Shown here piece after piece: positions 46,561 through 58,625 of a stretch of 64,000 nucleotides of DNA. The translations under genes and the position numbers were made by a program. Each line of letters begins with the position of its first letter. Position 1 is the stretch's first letter. The stretch covers positions 67,036,118-67,100,117 of the forward strand of contig CM060190.1 in NCBI GenBank assembly GCA_030549335.1, given 5' to 3'. Below the pieces are notes generated by a model. It was given only the letters and a program-made list of their open reading frames with translations. It was not told the origin of the DNA and ran no database searches. This DNA is from Pontederia crassipes. Lineage: Eukaryota; Streptophyta; Magnoliopsida; Commelinales; Pontederiaceae.

Positions 46561-48078
46561 ATAATGAATCTACCTCGGCGTCGTTGTCGTTCAATTCGCC
46601 ACGCATCATTTTCTTCATTTCAGTCCTGTTACGACGTTCACGTTCTTCGAATTCCTTTCTGACCTCTTCCCTAATCTTGATGGTCACATGATCCACAATT
46701 TCTTGCATACCAGAAGGAGATGAACCTGAAGTAGTTCGTCGACCATATTCAATATCTGTGTCACTCACAGAAGATCCGAGGCCGTAAATGCGACCCTTCT
46801 TCACGCCGACGTGGTCTGTCCAAAGTTGTCTTGGGGTCAACGGTGTGGTCCCATCCTGCGTGGCTTACATAATATGATCAACTTCTTTTGTTTTATAAGA
46901 CTCTTGAAATATAAAGAAAATACAAAGAACTGGCAAAAATAATTAACTATAAACGATGAGTAGGTGATCGACTTCAAAGTTTTATTAATTAACTATTAAC
47001 TTGCGCAGATGAAAAAAATAAAGCCACAAAAAATTACATACATATGTCTCCCGGGCATAATCCGAAACCCATTCTTTGTTCTTTTTCTGATGAGTTCGGA
47101 GAAAAATTTCGTCCTGAGTAGGTGGTCTACCCGTCTCTTTCTTCTGCAATGAGATAATATTTTAAAAATTGTAACTTAAAGTATAATATTTTCTCGACAC
47201 TGTACTGAAAGACCTTACCATTTTCTTAGCAATCGTGCTCGTGGATACACATCCGCCTGAATGCAAGCACGCTCCGTGGTCGGACTCTCGATTGGTTTTT
47301 GTTTTTTCGCATTTCAATTTGTACTCCTCGGTGGACCACTTTCCTAGCAAATCGATCCAAATGACCTCAGGGATCCAATTGGGTCATTCTCCGTCAACTC
47401 GAGCTTCCGAAAGCATCGCGGACAATCTCTTCGAGCACCGAGAGTTAAAAGCCTTCCACATTAAATAATTAAAAATAATTAAAGTATTATGAAGAAAAAT
47501 TTTAATGACCATGTCGGCTTCTAAGGATACCTGAAATTCATTAAATAGCATCCGTCTCGTGGCATAAAGAACTTCCCTCCATGTAAGCCACACTTCCATA
47601 TACCTATGTCGCAACAGTTTAGTAACTGCCGCAGCCGCGAGTTTCGACGGTACAAACCTGGAAGGACACAAACAAACAAAATTATAAAATGTCATGGCTG
47701 GATCACAAAATGAATAAGGATTCGAAATACACAAAATGACACTTACCCTAAATTCTCATCTGGCTGCACGTATGCTTTGTAAACACAATTTGACGAAGCC
47801 TGGTCTGAGCCTTCCACAGAACAACGAGCTCTGTGGGGTTCTTCTTGCAATTGTGTCTCCAAGTCCGCAATATCAGCGTGAGAGGAAGGACCCGGCGGAT
47901 GAGAAGAATGTTCTATTATGCGAATGTCCGTGGCTGATCTAGGAGCCGACGGAGGAGAAGAACGCTCTGTTATGCGAATGCCCGTGACTGGTCTAGGAGC
48001 CGATGGAGTACTGAGAGCTCTAGGGACGACTGACTCCTTTCCTTTATTTTTACTTTTACCAAAGCGATACATCTGCAT
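46561..48078 (-). CDS. TNPA-like second CACTA gene (plant transposase, Ptta/En/Spm type), multi-exon
   Basis: Read leftward: an exon at about 48078-47757 (basic, Ser/Pro-rich start RFGKSKNKG), one at about 47665-47535 (LLRHRYMEVWLTWREVLY), one at about 47450-47222 (WIDLLGKWSTEEYK and a Cys/Gly-rich stretch), one at about 47145-47050 (GRPPTQDEIFLRTHQKK) and one ending near 46561 (GRIYGLGSS, then a coiled-coil-like EVRKEFEERERR segment). This order is typical of the Transposase_24 family. Exon borders are estimates. I see no obvious inactivating stop inside the proposed exons, but the true ends are not proven. Confidence 0.6.
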
Positions 48079-48535
48079 AATACAAAATTTATTCTAAGTC
48101 AAATTTACAATTGATAAAAAATTCAATTGTCACAACGTGTCGACCTGACTATGTTCGGCTACATCTTGTGTTACATCTTGAGGAGCAGAATTGTACGTAT
48201 AACTGGAGAACCAATTCCTAATATCCAGAGGCGCTTATAAAAAAATAAATTAATTCGAATAAGCTTATGCGTAAAATTCTTTTGATTATTTATTTAAGCA
48301 CTCACGAGATGGTAGCGAATATAAGAATGCATCGTCCTCGTCAGGTATCCGTCGATCCGATTGTTTGTCCACATGCATCGCTAACGCATCAAACAAACTA
48401 TTGCGAGATGATAATTTGAGTAAACCATTATGATACAACATGAAAATGAATCGTAAATGAACAATCCATAAGATGACAACAATCTTAATAAAAGATCCTA
48501 GACGTAAGATAAAAAATTACAACATGATCATGATA

Positions 48536-51500
48536 TTAAGGAATAATATCATTACTCATCATCTGAATAATGTCTTTGAGAATGTCGTAATAGTCACATT
48601 CATTTTCTCCGTCCGTGGATCCCACGACACATACTCCACTGTTCATGGTTTTCTTCCCGATCGACCAAGTTTCAGTGTGAAACTTATAACCATTCACAAA
48701 ATACACCGGCCAACTTTTCACCTCTCGAGCCGGTCCCCATGCCAAATTATGGAGACCAGACGTCGTGCCGGTACTGAGAACCTAACATGAAAATGAATGA
48801 TTAGAGTAGATGCTGAAGACGTCAAAATTGTTTAGAATATTGTAAGAATTACCTGTTCCTTAAACCACGGTGCGAAGTCATTCTCGATTATATCTTGTAC
48901 ACATTGTTCAGGGACATTGTAGTATTGCAAGAAAGCACTACAAAGAAAGTTATGGCTAAATCAAAATGTTGTTTGGGAAGACATTAAAGAAAAGAACGCA
49001 TGGAAATTAAACTTACTTAATGTAGTCTTGCACTTCCTGCGTATTTAGGAGGACATGATTCGTGACAGACATGAATTCTGCATCACTTAGCCATCTACTC
49101 CTTGGCTTCCCAAAATGTCTAACTGATTGAAGAGCGACAAAGATGCCACATCAGACTATTCTTCTAGAACATCATCATTTTGATGGACTCTGGTCCTCGC
49201 ACAATTAACATGGGACTCGAAGTAGTAAGAACAGAAGTACGAAATCTCATGAATCATATACGCTTCACATATGGATCCTTCGACGCGTGCTTTGTTATTA
49301 ATCGTCCTTTTAATTCGATTGAGATATCTTTCAAAAGGACACATCCACCCATATTGTACTGGTCCACCTACCATTGCCTCATATGGCAGATGAATAGGCA
49401 AGTGCTCAATGGAATCAAAGAATCCCGGTAGAAATATTCGTTCCAACTTACATAATATTATCGGAATATTACGTTCTAATTGGGTCATATTTTCCACCGT
49501 TAATGTTATAGTACACAATTCTTTGAAGAATTAACTCAACTCTGTTATCGGCTTCCAAATCTTGTCCGAGAGTGAAGAAAAAACAGTAGGAAGCAAAGTT
49601 TCCATTAATATATGGCAGTCGTGACTTTTCATGCCAAATAAACGCAAGTTATTTATGTCCACACATCGAGTCAGATTTGATGCATAACCATCCGACATTC
49701 TCAGATCTTGGATCCAACGGCACACTTGAGTCTTCTGCTCCTTAGTGAGAACATAACTTGTCTTTGGTTTAGATAACCTACCATTAGGTAAAGTCACTAA
49801 GTGCAACTCTGGCCTGCGACAGTACTCCTTCAAATCTAGTCTCGCCTTTAGGTTGTCCTTTGTTTTGCCCTTAATGTCCATAACGATGTTGAATACATTT
49901 TCAAACACATTTCTCTCAATGTGCATGACGTCCAAATTATGACGTATCAAACAATCAGACCAATAAGGTGAATCCCAGAATATACTTCGTTTGGTCCAGT
50001 TATGACAAACACCATACTCATTGTATGTAACATTTGAGTCGTCGACAATTCTGCATAAAGCATTGTCAATGCGACGTAAGTGAGCTCCTGATCGTTTGAC
50101 CGGAGCCATGTCTTCTACAACCCTATTCCGTCGAAATGCATTTCGATTATTTCTGTACGGATGATCAGCTGTAAGAAATCATCTATGACAATCAAACCAA
50201 CTATTTTTACCCCCATTTCTCAAAGTGAACGCATCTGAGTGTTCCATGCAATATGAACAAGCTAATTTTCCTGCGGTCATCCAACCAGACAACATCCCGT
50301 AGGCAGAAAAGTTATTAATGGTCCACAATAAGGCAGCTTTCAATGTGAAATTTTGTTTGGTCGACACATCATAAGCGACGACACCATCCCACAGTTCTTT
50401 CAGCTCGTCTATTAGAGGTTGTAAATACACGTCTATTATCTATTTAGGACTCTGAGAACCAGGAATAATGCATGTAAAAAACATATAAGGTGCGGACATA
50501 CAAATCTCATGTGACAAATTATAAGGTGTTATTATGACCGGCCAACATGAATAAGAAACTGAAGTCTGACCATATGGTGTAAAACCATCCGTTCATAATC
50601 CGAGCCTTATGTTCCTTTCGTCCCTAGCAAAATCAGGATGCTTACGATCAAAATATTTCCATGCTTCACCATCCGATGGGTGAAGCATGATACCTTCAGA
50701 AGTATTATGCTGTGCATGTCACTTCATTTGCGACGCTGACCCTATAGACAGACGAGTATAGTCTTTTAAGCCTTGGAATAAGAGGCAAATAATGCATCTT
50801 TTCACAGCGACTTGAGACTTGTTAGTCACTCTATATCGTTCGGCCCCACAAAATTTGCATTCATTTAGATTAATGTCCTCGCCGTAATATAACATACAAC
50901 CATCACGACAACAATCTATTTTAGTTGAGCCAAGACCAAGTTTACTGACCAATCTTTTTATCCTATAAAAATTTTCAAGAATACGAGCCCCAATTGGTGT
51001 GGCCTCTTTTAAAATATCTAGAAATGCATCAAAACATGCTTGTGAAATATTGTGGTCGGCTTTCAGATTCAACAATCTAACAGCAAGTGATAGTTCCGAA
51101 TGACTTTCACACCCAGGCCATAAGAGTTGGCTCGATGCGTTTAGTAAGTTATAAAAATCTCTTGCTTCTGGATTTGGTGTCTCTTTATTCTGCTCAGATC
51201 TATTATTGCCATACTCAGTTGCAGCTGCGTCATAAACTAACTGTTCATATTTCGAAGCAAATGTTGGTTCAGGATCGACAAAATGAAGACTTGGATTTAG
51301 GATGCTTGTCGAAGGCGCTCCTTCGCCTAAATCATCCCATTGCGAATAATTGGGTTTGAAACCCTTTCTATATAAGTGAACTTTGACAGTCTCTATCGTC
51401 TGTAACTTTGTGCTAGCACATTTCAAATAAGGACACCTAATTGTTCCCTCCCGCTGTTATTGTAAAGATGGACAAGCCACAATAACATAATAGTCAACGC

Positions 51501-51582
51501 CATCTATGAATTCTTGTGTCAAGCCTCTACGATCAGGATTATTTCTATTATACATCCATCGACGATCGTTCAAGTATGACAT
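48536..51582 (-). pseudogene. TNP2-type CACTA transposase, inactivated
   Basis: Starts MSYLNDRRWMYN at 51582 with a Transpos_assoc domain, then Transposase_21/TNP2 (about 50900-49530), a DUF4218-type domain (49518-49156, containing GWMCPFERYL) and, after an apparent intron and frame change, a DUF4216-type domain (48745-48536, PVYFVNGYKFHTETWS). From 51582 to 49156 one frame is kept, but it meets in-frame stops at 51457-51459, 50719-50721, 50593-50595, 50440-50442, 50179-50181 and 49531-49533. Several fit C-to-T changes, for example CGA to TGA at 50179. The protein is therefore not made whole. Confidence 0.85.
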
Positions 51583-52950
51583 AATGACTGCATTATTTGC
51601 AAATCATAAAAAATTCCAGTGATAGAAAATTATATAAGGAAAGAAAAAAGATTTATGAAACAACAGTCATGAATTGTATTATCAGTACTATTGAAGGAGC
51701 AATGCCCAACAGGTGTACTGCTGACCTACAATTTATCCTAATTATTAGAACACAACCAGACATTGATGTACAATTGATCCTAATTATTAGAACAAAACCT
51801 ACAATTTATCCTACAACAGGTGTAAAATTGATGTCAAGCTCTCATATTAAACGTCGTCAATATGTAAGTCTACCCAGAGAGATTTGGAGGGATAGATAAT
51901 TGACTTGAATTCGATATTGACGTGTAGATGTGTAATTATTAAATTTATTTAAAGTGTTTGATAAATATGGCGATTGAATTTGTTAATAATAAAAAAAATC
52001 GAAGCTTTTATCCTCTATTCCCGTTGGCCGACCAAATTAAAAGTGAATTCTATAAGCTTACATGGTATCTTGATCTCAAAAAAATATTGCCACGGAAATG
52101 GACATCTACTGCAATTGTGTATATTTACTCTTTTGAATCAGTTGGTGGCAAATGAGAGGAAAAAAAGAGAACAGACAATTTAGAAATGTAATGGCTGTAA
52201 AAGGGACACTTAAAGCTGTAAAACAAAGGATGGAGGAAAGATTTTTCACAAATTATTTTCAAATTGTTTATCATTTCAGATTGATACATATTGATAAATC
52301 ACTATGCTCAATTGAGCTCCTCGCATAAATGTTAAAACTATAATATTCGTCTGAATATTTTTTACTTTAAAGAAGCCTAAAATTAAATGTTAAAACTATA
52401 ATATTCGTCTGAATATTTTTTACTTTAAAGAAGCCTAAAATTGTTGTGTCCAACTCGGATGAATCCTTCCCTTTTAGTTATTTTTTTCTCTTGCCTTATA
52501 ACATCATTGAACTTTTAAAATTAATCTTCTCAGTCACAAAATATGATAATGGATAACAAGTAACATTAATAAACATAAACATGAATATTCCCGAATTGAC
52601 GTGTCGGAGGTTGGGGCGACTTTTAGAACGTAGTTGACATTTCATATTTTTGTATTTGTTTTATTTTTGGGTTATGCAGTGGTGGGCGTATAAATACCAC
52701 ACCAACATTTTTTGTTCTTTCGCCGTTGTTGGAGTTCTGACTTGAGCATTCTCAAAAGAGGAAGAAAAGTTGGAACCCAAATATATGGAGAAGAAAATAA
52801 CATAAACAAAGAGAACAAACCATTGAAGACAGTCAATTTAAGAAGGGAAGTTAAACACAAAAATGAATGAACGATTTGAATAAAAGAACGTGTGCATCAG
52901 CCAAATTAATAGTATAATTGGAAATAATCTGGAATTTATATTAATAATCT
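51583..52950. other. non-coding CACTA leader/intron region
   Basis: AT-rich DNA between the transposase start and the GC-rich minisatellite. It contains a perfect 58-bp tandem duplication (52327-52384 and 52385-52442). No coding sequence is recognised. If the element's promoter lies at its right end, this stretch is probably a leader intron. Confidence 0.5.
52327..52442. repeat. perfect 58-bp tandem duplication
   Basis: Two identical 58-bp units starting aaatgttaaaactata lie directly next to each other inside the CACTA element. Confidence 0.9.
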
Positions 52951-53392
52951 GGCCGCCGCACGCGGAGGGCAGCCGGATATGGCCGTCACACGAGGAGGGC
53001 GGCCGGATCTGGCCGCCGCGCGCGAATGGCGGCCGGATCTGGCCGCCGCGCGCGAATGGCGGCCGGATCTGGCCGCCGCGCGCGAATGGCGGCCGGATCT
53101 GGCCGCCACGCGCGGAGGCCGGCCGGATCTGGCCGCCGCACGGAGGGCGGCCGAATCTGGCCGCCGCGCGAAGGGCGGCCGGATCTGGCCGCCGCTCGCG
53201 AATGGCGGCTGGATCTGGCCGCCGCGCGCGGAGGGCGGCCGGATATGGCCGCCTTACGGAGGGCGGCCGGATCTGGCCGCCGCGCGCAGAGGGCTGTCGG
53301 ATCTGACCGTCGTGCGCGAATGGCGGCCGGACCTGACCACCGCGCGCGGAGGCCAGCCGGATCTAGCCGCCGCACGGAGGGCAGCCGGATAT
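52951..53392. repeat. GC-rich 30-bp minisatellite in the CACTA element
   Basis: About fifteen tandem units of 28-30 bp. The consensus begins ggccgccgcgcgcg and ends ggcggccggatct; three consecutive units (53011-53100) are identical. The array is very rich in CG and CCG sites within an AT-rich element. All frames stay open on both strands because the unit is 30 bp long, so the long open frames are not evidence of a protein. Confidence 0.92.
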
Positions 53393-53609
53393 GGTCACCG
53401 GAGAGAGCAAGGAGGGCGGGGATCGGAGCTACCTGCGCCGGAGATTGCAGTCGGCGGCGGAAGCTTCTGGCGGTGGCGACGGAAGTCAATGCGCACGCGG
53501 GAGGTGGCCGACGGCCGGATGAAATGCGAACGAAACGGCGGCCGGACGATGAAATTAAGGGGGATCGAAAACGAACAAAGTGAGAGTGGGGTCGTGTATT
53601 TATGTAGCC

Positions 53610-54205
53610 ACTTTTCGACGGTCGTAACCATCGCAAAATGGATAAATATAATATAATATTAATTCGAGTTTTGACGGCTCAAATCCATTGGAAAAACCGT
53701 CGAACATTTCGATGGTTCTCTAAACCTTCGAAACTATTGACGGTTTTAGCCGTCGATATATATAATAATAATTTTCCAACTGAACAGAGTTGCGTAAATT
53801 ATAAATTTCCATTTTCGACGGTTAAGACCATCGAAAAAAATAAAGACGTTTCGACGGGTATGACCGCCGAAATATCGATGGTTGGGTCGAACGTCGCAAA
53901 TTTCGATGGTCAAAACCGTCGAAAATTAAAATAATACTACGGGACCAACGTTGAAATATTTCGACGGTTCAGACCGCTGGAAGTTTCGACGGGTAGGTAA
54001 ACCATCGAAATTTTCGACGGTCTGAACCGTCGAAGTGGTAATATTTTTTACGGAAGCTTTCGACGAATTCTGGACCGTCGAAAGTTTAGATGGCCCGAAC
54101 CGTCGAAAATTTTTCGACGATAATTTCGCCGATTTAGAAGATCCGCCGAAAAAACCGTCGATATTTTCGACGGATGTCGGACCGTCAAAAATGAACCGTC
54201 GATCC
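53610..54205. repeat. right subterminal repeat array of the CACTA element
   Basis: About 20 copies of ttcgacggt / accgtcgaa words, many as palindromic pairs. The core gacggt is shared with the left array, but here the flank is mostly ttcgacgg rather than atcgacgg. Confidence 0.85.
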
Positions 54206-55266
54206 TAGCTCGTTTCTCACCCTGTTCCTTCCTCCCCGATGCGCGTGGACAGTAGAGAGTAGAGGGCAGCACCGGCAAGCGACTTCAACGCCAGTGACGT
54301 GGGAGGCAGAGCACAGTACCGACATGGAGAGGACCTCCCTCGTTTCCCTCTCCGATTTTTCCCTGTTCCCCTCTCACCTTTTTCCTGGTTGGTCGTGAAC
54401 AGAGGACAACGGAGCTGAGACACAGACAGACCTCAGGACGAACCACTCATGACTTCTCAAAAAAGCTTAGGCATAAAGGTGTGTGCATCGGGATCTTTTT
54501 CATAAGTCGAGTCTCTTAACGAACTGAGCATGCTTGATTTAAACCCACAAATAGAACCTCAAAGATGAATGTATGATGTGCTTTAAAATAATGACATGAC
54601 GACCTTGCTACTATGAACGAAGAATTGCATGTTTACTGGAATGATTCCATGATAGACCGGACCGAACTCTTGATGGAACCGCTGAACTGTTCATCGATTT
54701 TTTTTTGTTATAAAATGCATGCTTAATATGATACTTGCATAGTGTAGACTCTAAATGCTCTATAGAATCATGCCTGCAATGTAAATAACTTAGTTGTGAT
54801 GCGCCGGCGATTCGCTAGAGGAAACAAAAATCGAAACCTATTTTACGACTTGACAGAACTCGGCCCGATCCTGTTTGGCCGCACCGGGTTCTGACGAGCA
54901 TGGCCTAGGTCTGCCATGGATGCCGAGCTCGAGCTCGACACGAACTAGGTGCCTGGATCGGGTCACCTATGACTCGGCCCGAGTTCACCGTGGGGAAGAC
55001 GATCGTGAGAGATGACTCTCCCAACCCAATCGTCCTCCAAAATCCGGCTCAAGTATGATCCGCACCCGGCCGGGTTCCCTCAATTTTTCCCTTGGACAGA
55101 TCAAGTCCGATCCAGGTTGAACTCGGCCCGGGTTCCCTCTGCCCGGTCCAAGTTCTGACCCAGATTTTTTGTCTTTCCGATTTCCAATTTTGAATTTAAT
55201 GTATAATTTTTTGATTTGTTACCTTATTAAACATATTTACCTTGATCTATGATTTCTGTACGAAAC
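54206..55266 (+). repeat. middle part of the Tekay-type 3' LTR
   Basis: Repeated GC-rich wording similar to 44560-44750 continues here, followed by AT-rich and then GC-rich sequence up to the solo LTR. No gene is seen. Confidence 0.6.
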
Positions 55267-58200
55267 TGATCACTTGCTGATCACTATATGATTCTAACCC
55301 ATTTTAGATGAAATTCATACATATGGAGTCCCACTTTTACCTATTTTTGGGCCAATTATACTTGGAATGCAAACATTGTGATAACTAGTTGATATTCATC
55401 ATTTCATACTTAATTCCATGTGCATAGAGGTTCTGAAATGCCAAAATCCATTAATATTTAAATTCTATGCCAAGTTATCATTTTGAGGACAAGTTATCAT
55501 TCCTAAGTGTCAAGTTATCATTATTTTGAATGAACTTATTTTCAATGGTTTTCTTGCCCTAAATCCATCATTATTATGTATAAATCATATTTGGATAGTC
55601 ACATCTCAACTTGTGCAAAGTTTTAAGTCCATTTGAACAAGTTATCATTTTTCAAGTGCCAAGTTGTCGTTAAAGGGCAATTTTGTCATTTCGACATGCA
55701 AAACCATTAATTCTGCACAAGGACCTTAAGCAATCATCTTATTATTGTTCTAACTCATTGCTGGTCAAATTTCATCACATTTGGATAATCAAAACTCAAG
55801 TTATGACAAGTTATCGTTTTTAAGTCATATAAGTTATCGTTTTTGGGGCACTCAAGTTATCACTTTTAGGAATCTCATTCATATTTGATTTTTGACCTCA
55901 CTCACTTGTCACTCTAATCAAATTGATGCCTGAAATGCTTTGAACCACCCATATTAGGACATTTCCCAAGATTTCCATAAAGTTATCATTCCGGGCCCTT
56001 GAATTCATTCATATCGATATCGGTTTTCATTCTTGCAACACACCAATTCCCTTTTTGATATAGATCTGATTTTAACTACTGTCCTAATCCTTAGTTGTTT
56101 AAATATTATTAGAAGACTTTCATGCTTGATGTTTTGGCCCTTGTAGCAAGTGGAAAAGGTGGCCAAAAGGAAGAAAAAAAGAGGGGGGACCACTAGCTTT
56201 TTGGCTGTCCAAAAAGCTGTCACTGCTGGAATTTCAGGGCCAGGGGACACATGGCTGCAATCAAAGCACAAAGAATGTTCTGATGCTGATCCAAAGGTGG
56301 GGAGAAGTGATATAAAAGCTGGATTTTTCTGGAGAAAGAGGGGGGCTGGTCATTCAAGGGTTTGGAGCAAGGCAAGGCTGCAAGGGGATTCTGTTGGATT
56401 TTGGGAGCTGCTGGCCAAGAAGCTTCAAAGGATTCATGATTTGTATCTGTTTCTTATCCCATTTGATGCCAAATCTTGTAAATATGAGGAGCTAAACTCC
56501 ATTTCTTCTAGGATAGGGTAGTAGTTTAGATTAGTTTTGGATGGATATGGACTGTTTTATAATTCCTGCACTGAATCATTTCTGATTTTTAGATTTCAGA
56601 AACTTCTTTACTGATTTATGCTATGCTACTATTAGATCTAATTGTAACCAATGACTGAGAAGTATTACTTGATCTAATCATTCTACAGAAGTGGATTAAG
56701 AATTAATGCCAGTTTTCTGATTTCATTCAATTGCAATTCTGATTTCTGATTTGGTTTTCTGATTTCTGAATTTGATTCTTATAAATATCAGAATCTGTTC
56801 TTCATTTCTAACTTGGTTAATTGAGTCCTTGGGATGTTGGTATTGTCCCTATCTTATTCAGAAATGAATCAAGATTGTTTGGGCAATCATTTGACTCAAA
56901 TCAGATTTTCCATTAATTCCTGAACTGAAATCAGAAATCTGATTTTTCTGGTTTTACATTTCTGAAATCTGATTTGTTATAAATCTGATCTTGCCATTTG
57001 AAGACCCCATTTGTATTTATAACTGAGAAGTTATCATTTGGTCTAACCCTTGTTCAGAAATGAATCAAGAATCAATGGCAAGTTCTAGATACAAACCCAA
57101 TTAGAATTCTGATTTCTATTTTCTGAAATCTGATTTCTTGAAATCTGAATTCTGATTTTCTTGGGATGTTTGAATCTGATTGTCATTGGGGATTGAACTA
57201 ATTGAACAACTGAGAGGTTGACATCTATCCCAATCTTGTTCAGAAATGAATTGAGAAGCTTTGACATTCCTATGATTCAAAACTGATTTGGTTTTTCCTG
57301 ATTTGAATGAATTGAATGAGTTGCTGATTTTTTGGTTTCCTGAATTCCAAAATCTGATTTCTTGGGCTTTTGAATCTGATTGTCATCAAGGATTAGATAA
57401 TTGAATAGTTGAGAGGCTAATATATGTCATGATCTTATTCAGAAATGAATCAAGATCATTTGACAATTCAGAATTCAAATCTGATTTTTTTCCAAAATCT
57501 GATTTCTTAGTTTGATTCTAAATTCTATTTTCTGATTGTTTAGAATCTGATTTGCCAATTGTTAATCCCTATTTTATTCAAATCACTGAGAGGTGTACTC
57601 TAGGAATCCCTTGTAATCCAGAGATGGGTCAAGGGGCATTTGGCAAACTTGAATTCCATCAATCCACATTGCTGATTTTTTCAGAAATGTTGATTTCTGT
57701 TTTCTCATTTTTCTAACTTCTGATTTCCATTGTCAACCCTCATATTAATCTACTACTGAGAGGTAGTCTTAAGGGCTTCTTTGAGATCCAGAGATGGGCC
57801 AAGGAGCAATGGAAATTGTGAACTCATGTGGCCATATGTTTTGCATTTCCAATTGAGTGTGTTTGTGTGGATTCCAATTTATTTTGCAACCGAGAGGTTG
57901 ATTTTGAATCTCCCTTGAATTCAGAGATGAATCATGGAACACAAGCACCATTATTGAGTATATTTTATCCTGGTTTGGTTGATTGGAATGATTCCATCTT
58001 TTTATGATTGTAAATGCAAGTTATCATTCCAAACTTCCTTGAATTGCAAAAAAATCAGCATTGAATCTTTCTTTTGAGCCCAATGATAACTTGATTTTCA
58101 GTGAGGACCCTCTTTTGATTCAACCTAGCTAACAATTATATAATCATATATTGCTTAGTTAGAAGCCAATTGAGCTATGGGAACACCCATTTTCAAGTTG

Positions 58201-58625
58201 AATCAAAAGTTGGACATTTAGTGATAACTTGTTCCATTCCATCCTTAATTAATTTAGATGAACCCCAAATCCTAGAAGAACCTTCCTCATAGATAGTTAA
58301 ACCTTTTTAGACTTCATTCTAGCATTTATAATTCAGTTTTGATAAATTTTCAAAACCCAAAAATCTGTTATCATTTCACTTTCTATAAAAAAAAATCTGT
58401 TTTCACTATTCATTAAAAATCTATTTTTAGCCACTTAAGTAGAACTAATCTAAATTGTTTTAGGGTGTCTTAGACTTCAAATTCTTGTGGATACGACAAC
58501 CTGAGTCTACTACAACTTACCTGTGCACTTGCAGCTAGTGAGTTGGGAGACCCAAAAAAATGAAAAATTGACATTTTCTTTAATTTCAGCAAGTTATCAC
58601 TACTCAATCCCAAATATCACTATCA
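55267..58625 (+). mobile_element. solo LTR of the Athila-like family, 3359 bp (fossil)
   Basis: Starts TGATCACTTGC and ends ACTATCA like the LTRs at 1398-4170 and 8977-11721. It is flanked on both sides by the perfect pentamer gaaac (55262-55266 and 58626-58630). No internal domain follows, so it is a solo LTR left by recombination between two LTRs. It is about 600 bp longer than the others because it has about eight rather than five of the 140-190-bp modules (56640-57950). Confidence 0.92.

Larger units (their letters stand above)
45044..54205 (-). mobile_element. CACTA (En/Spm) DNA transposon, 9.2 kb, genes on the minus strand
   Basis: The left end cattacaagaaaaatg (45044) is a slightly altered CACTACAAGAAAAA terminus. 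Subterminal arrays of accgtcga/tcgacggt words follow at the left (45070-45660) and recur at the right (53610-54205). Inside are a TNP2-type transposase pseudogene (48536-51582) and a TNPA-like second gene (46561-48078). The matching right terminal repeat is not visible near 54205, so that end is probably lost and the border is approximate. It sits within the LTR of the Tekay-type element and is therefore younger than it. As it stands it is not expected to be autonomous. Confidence 0.85.

Noticed and set aside
52890-53656. Overlapping open frames of 138-225 codons on both strands over the GC-rich minisatellite
   Set aside because: The 30-bp repeat keeps every frame open; the translations are simple repeats with no family signature.
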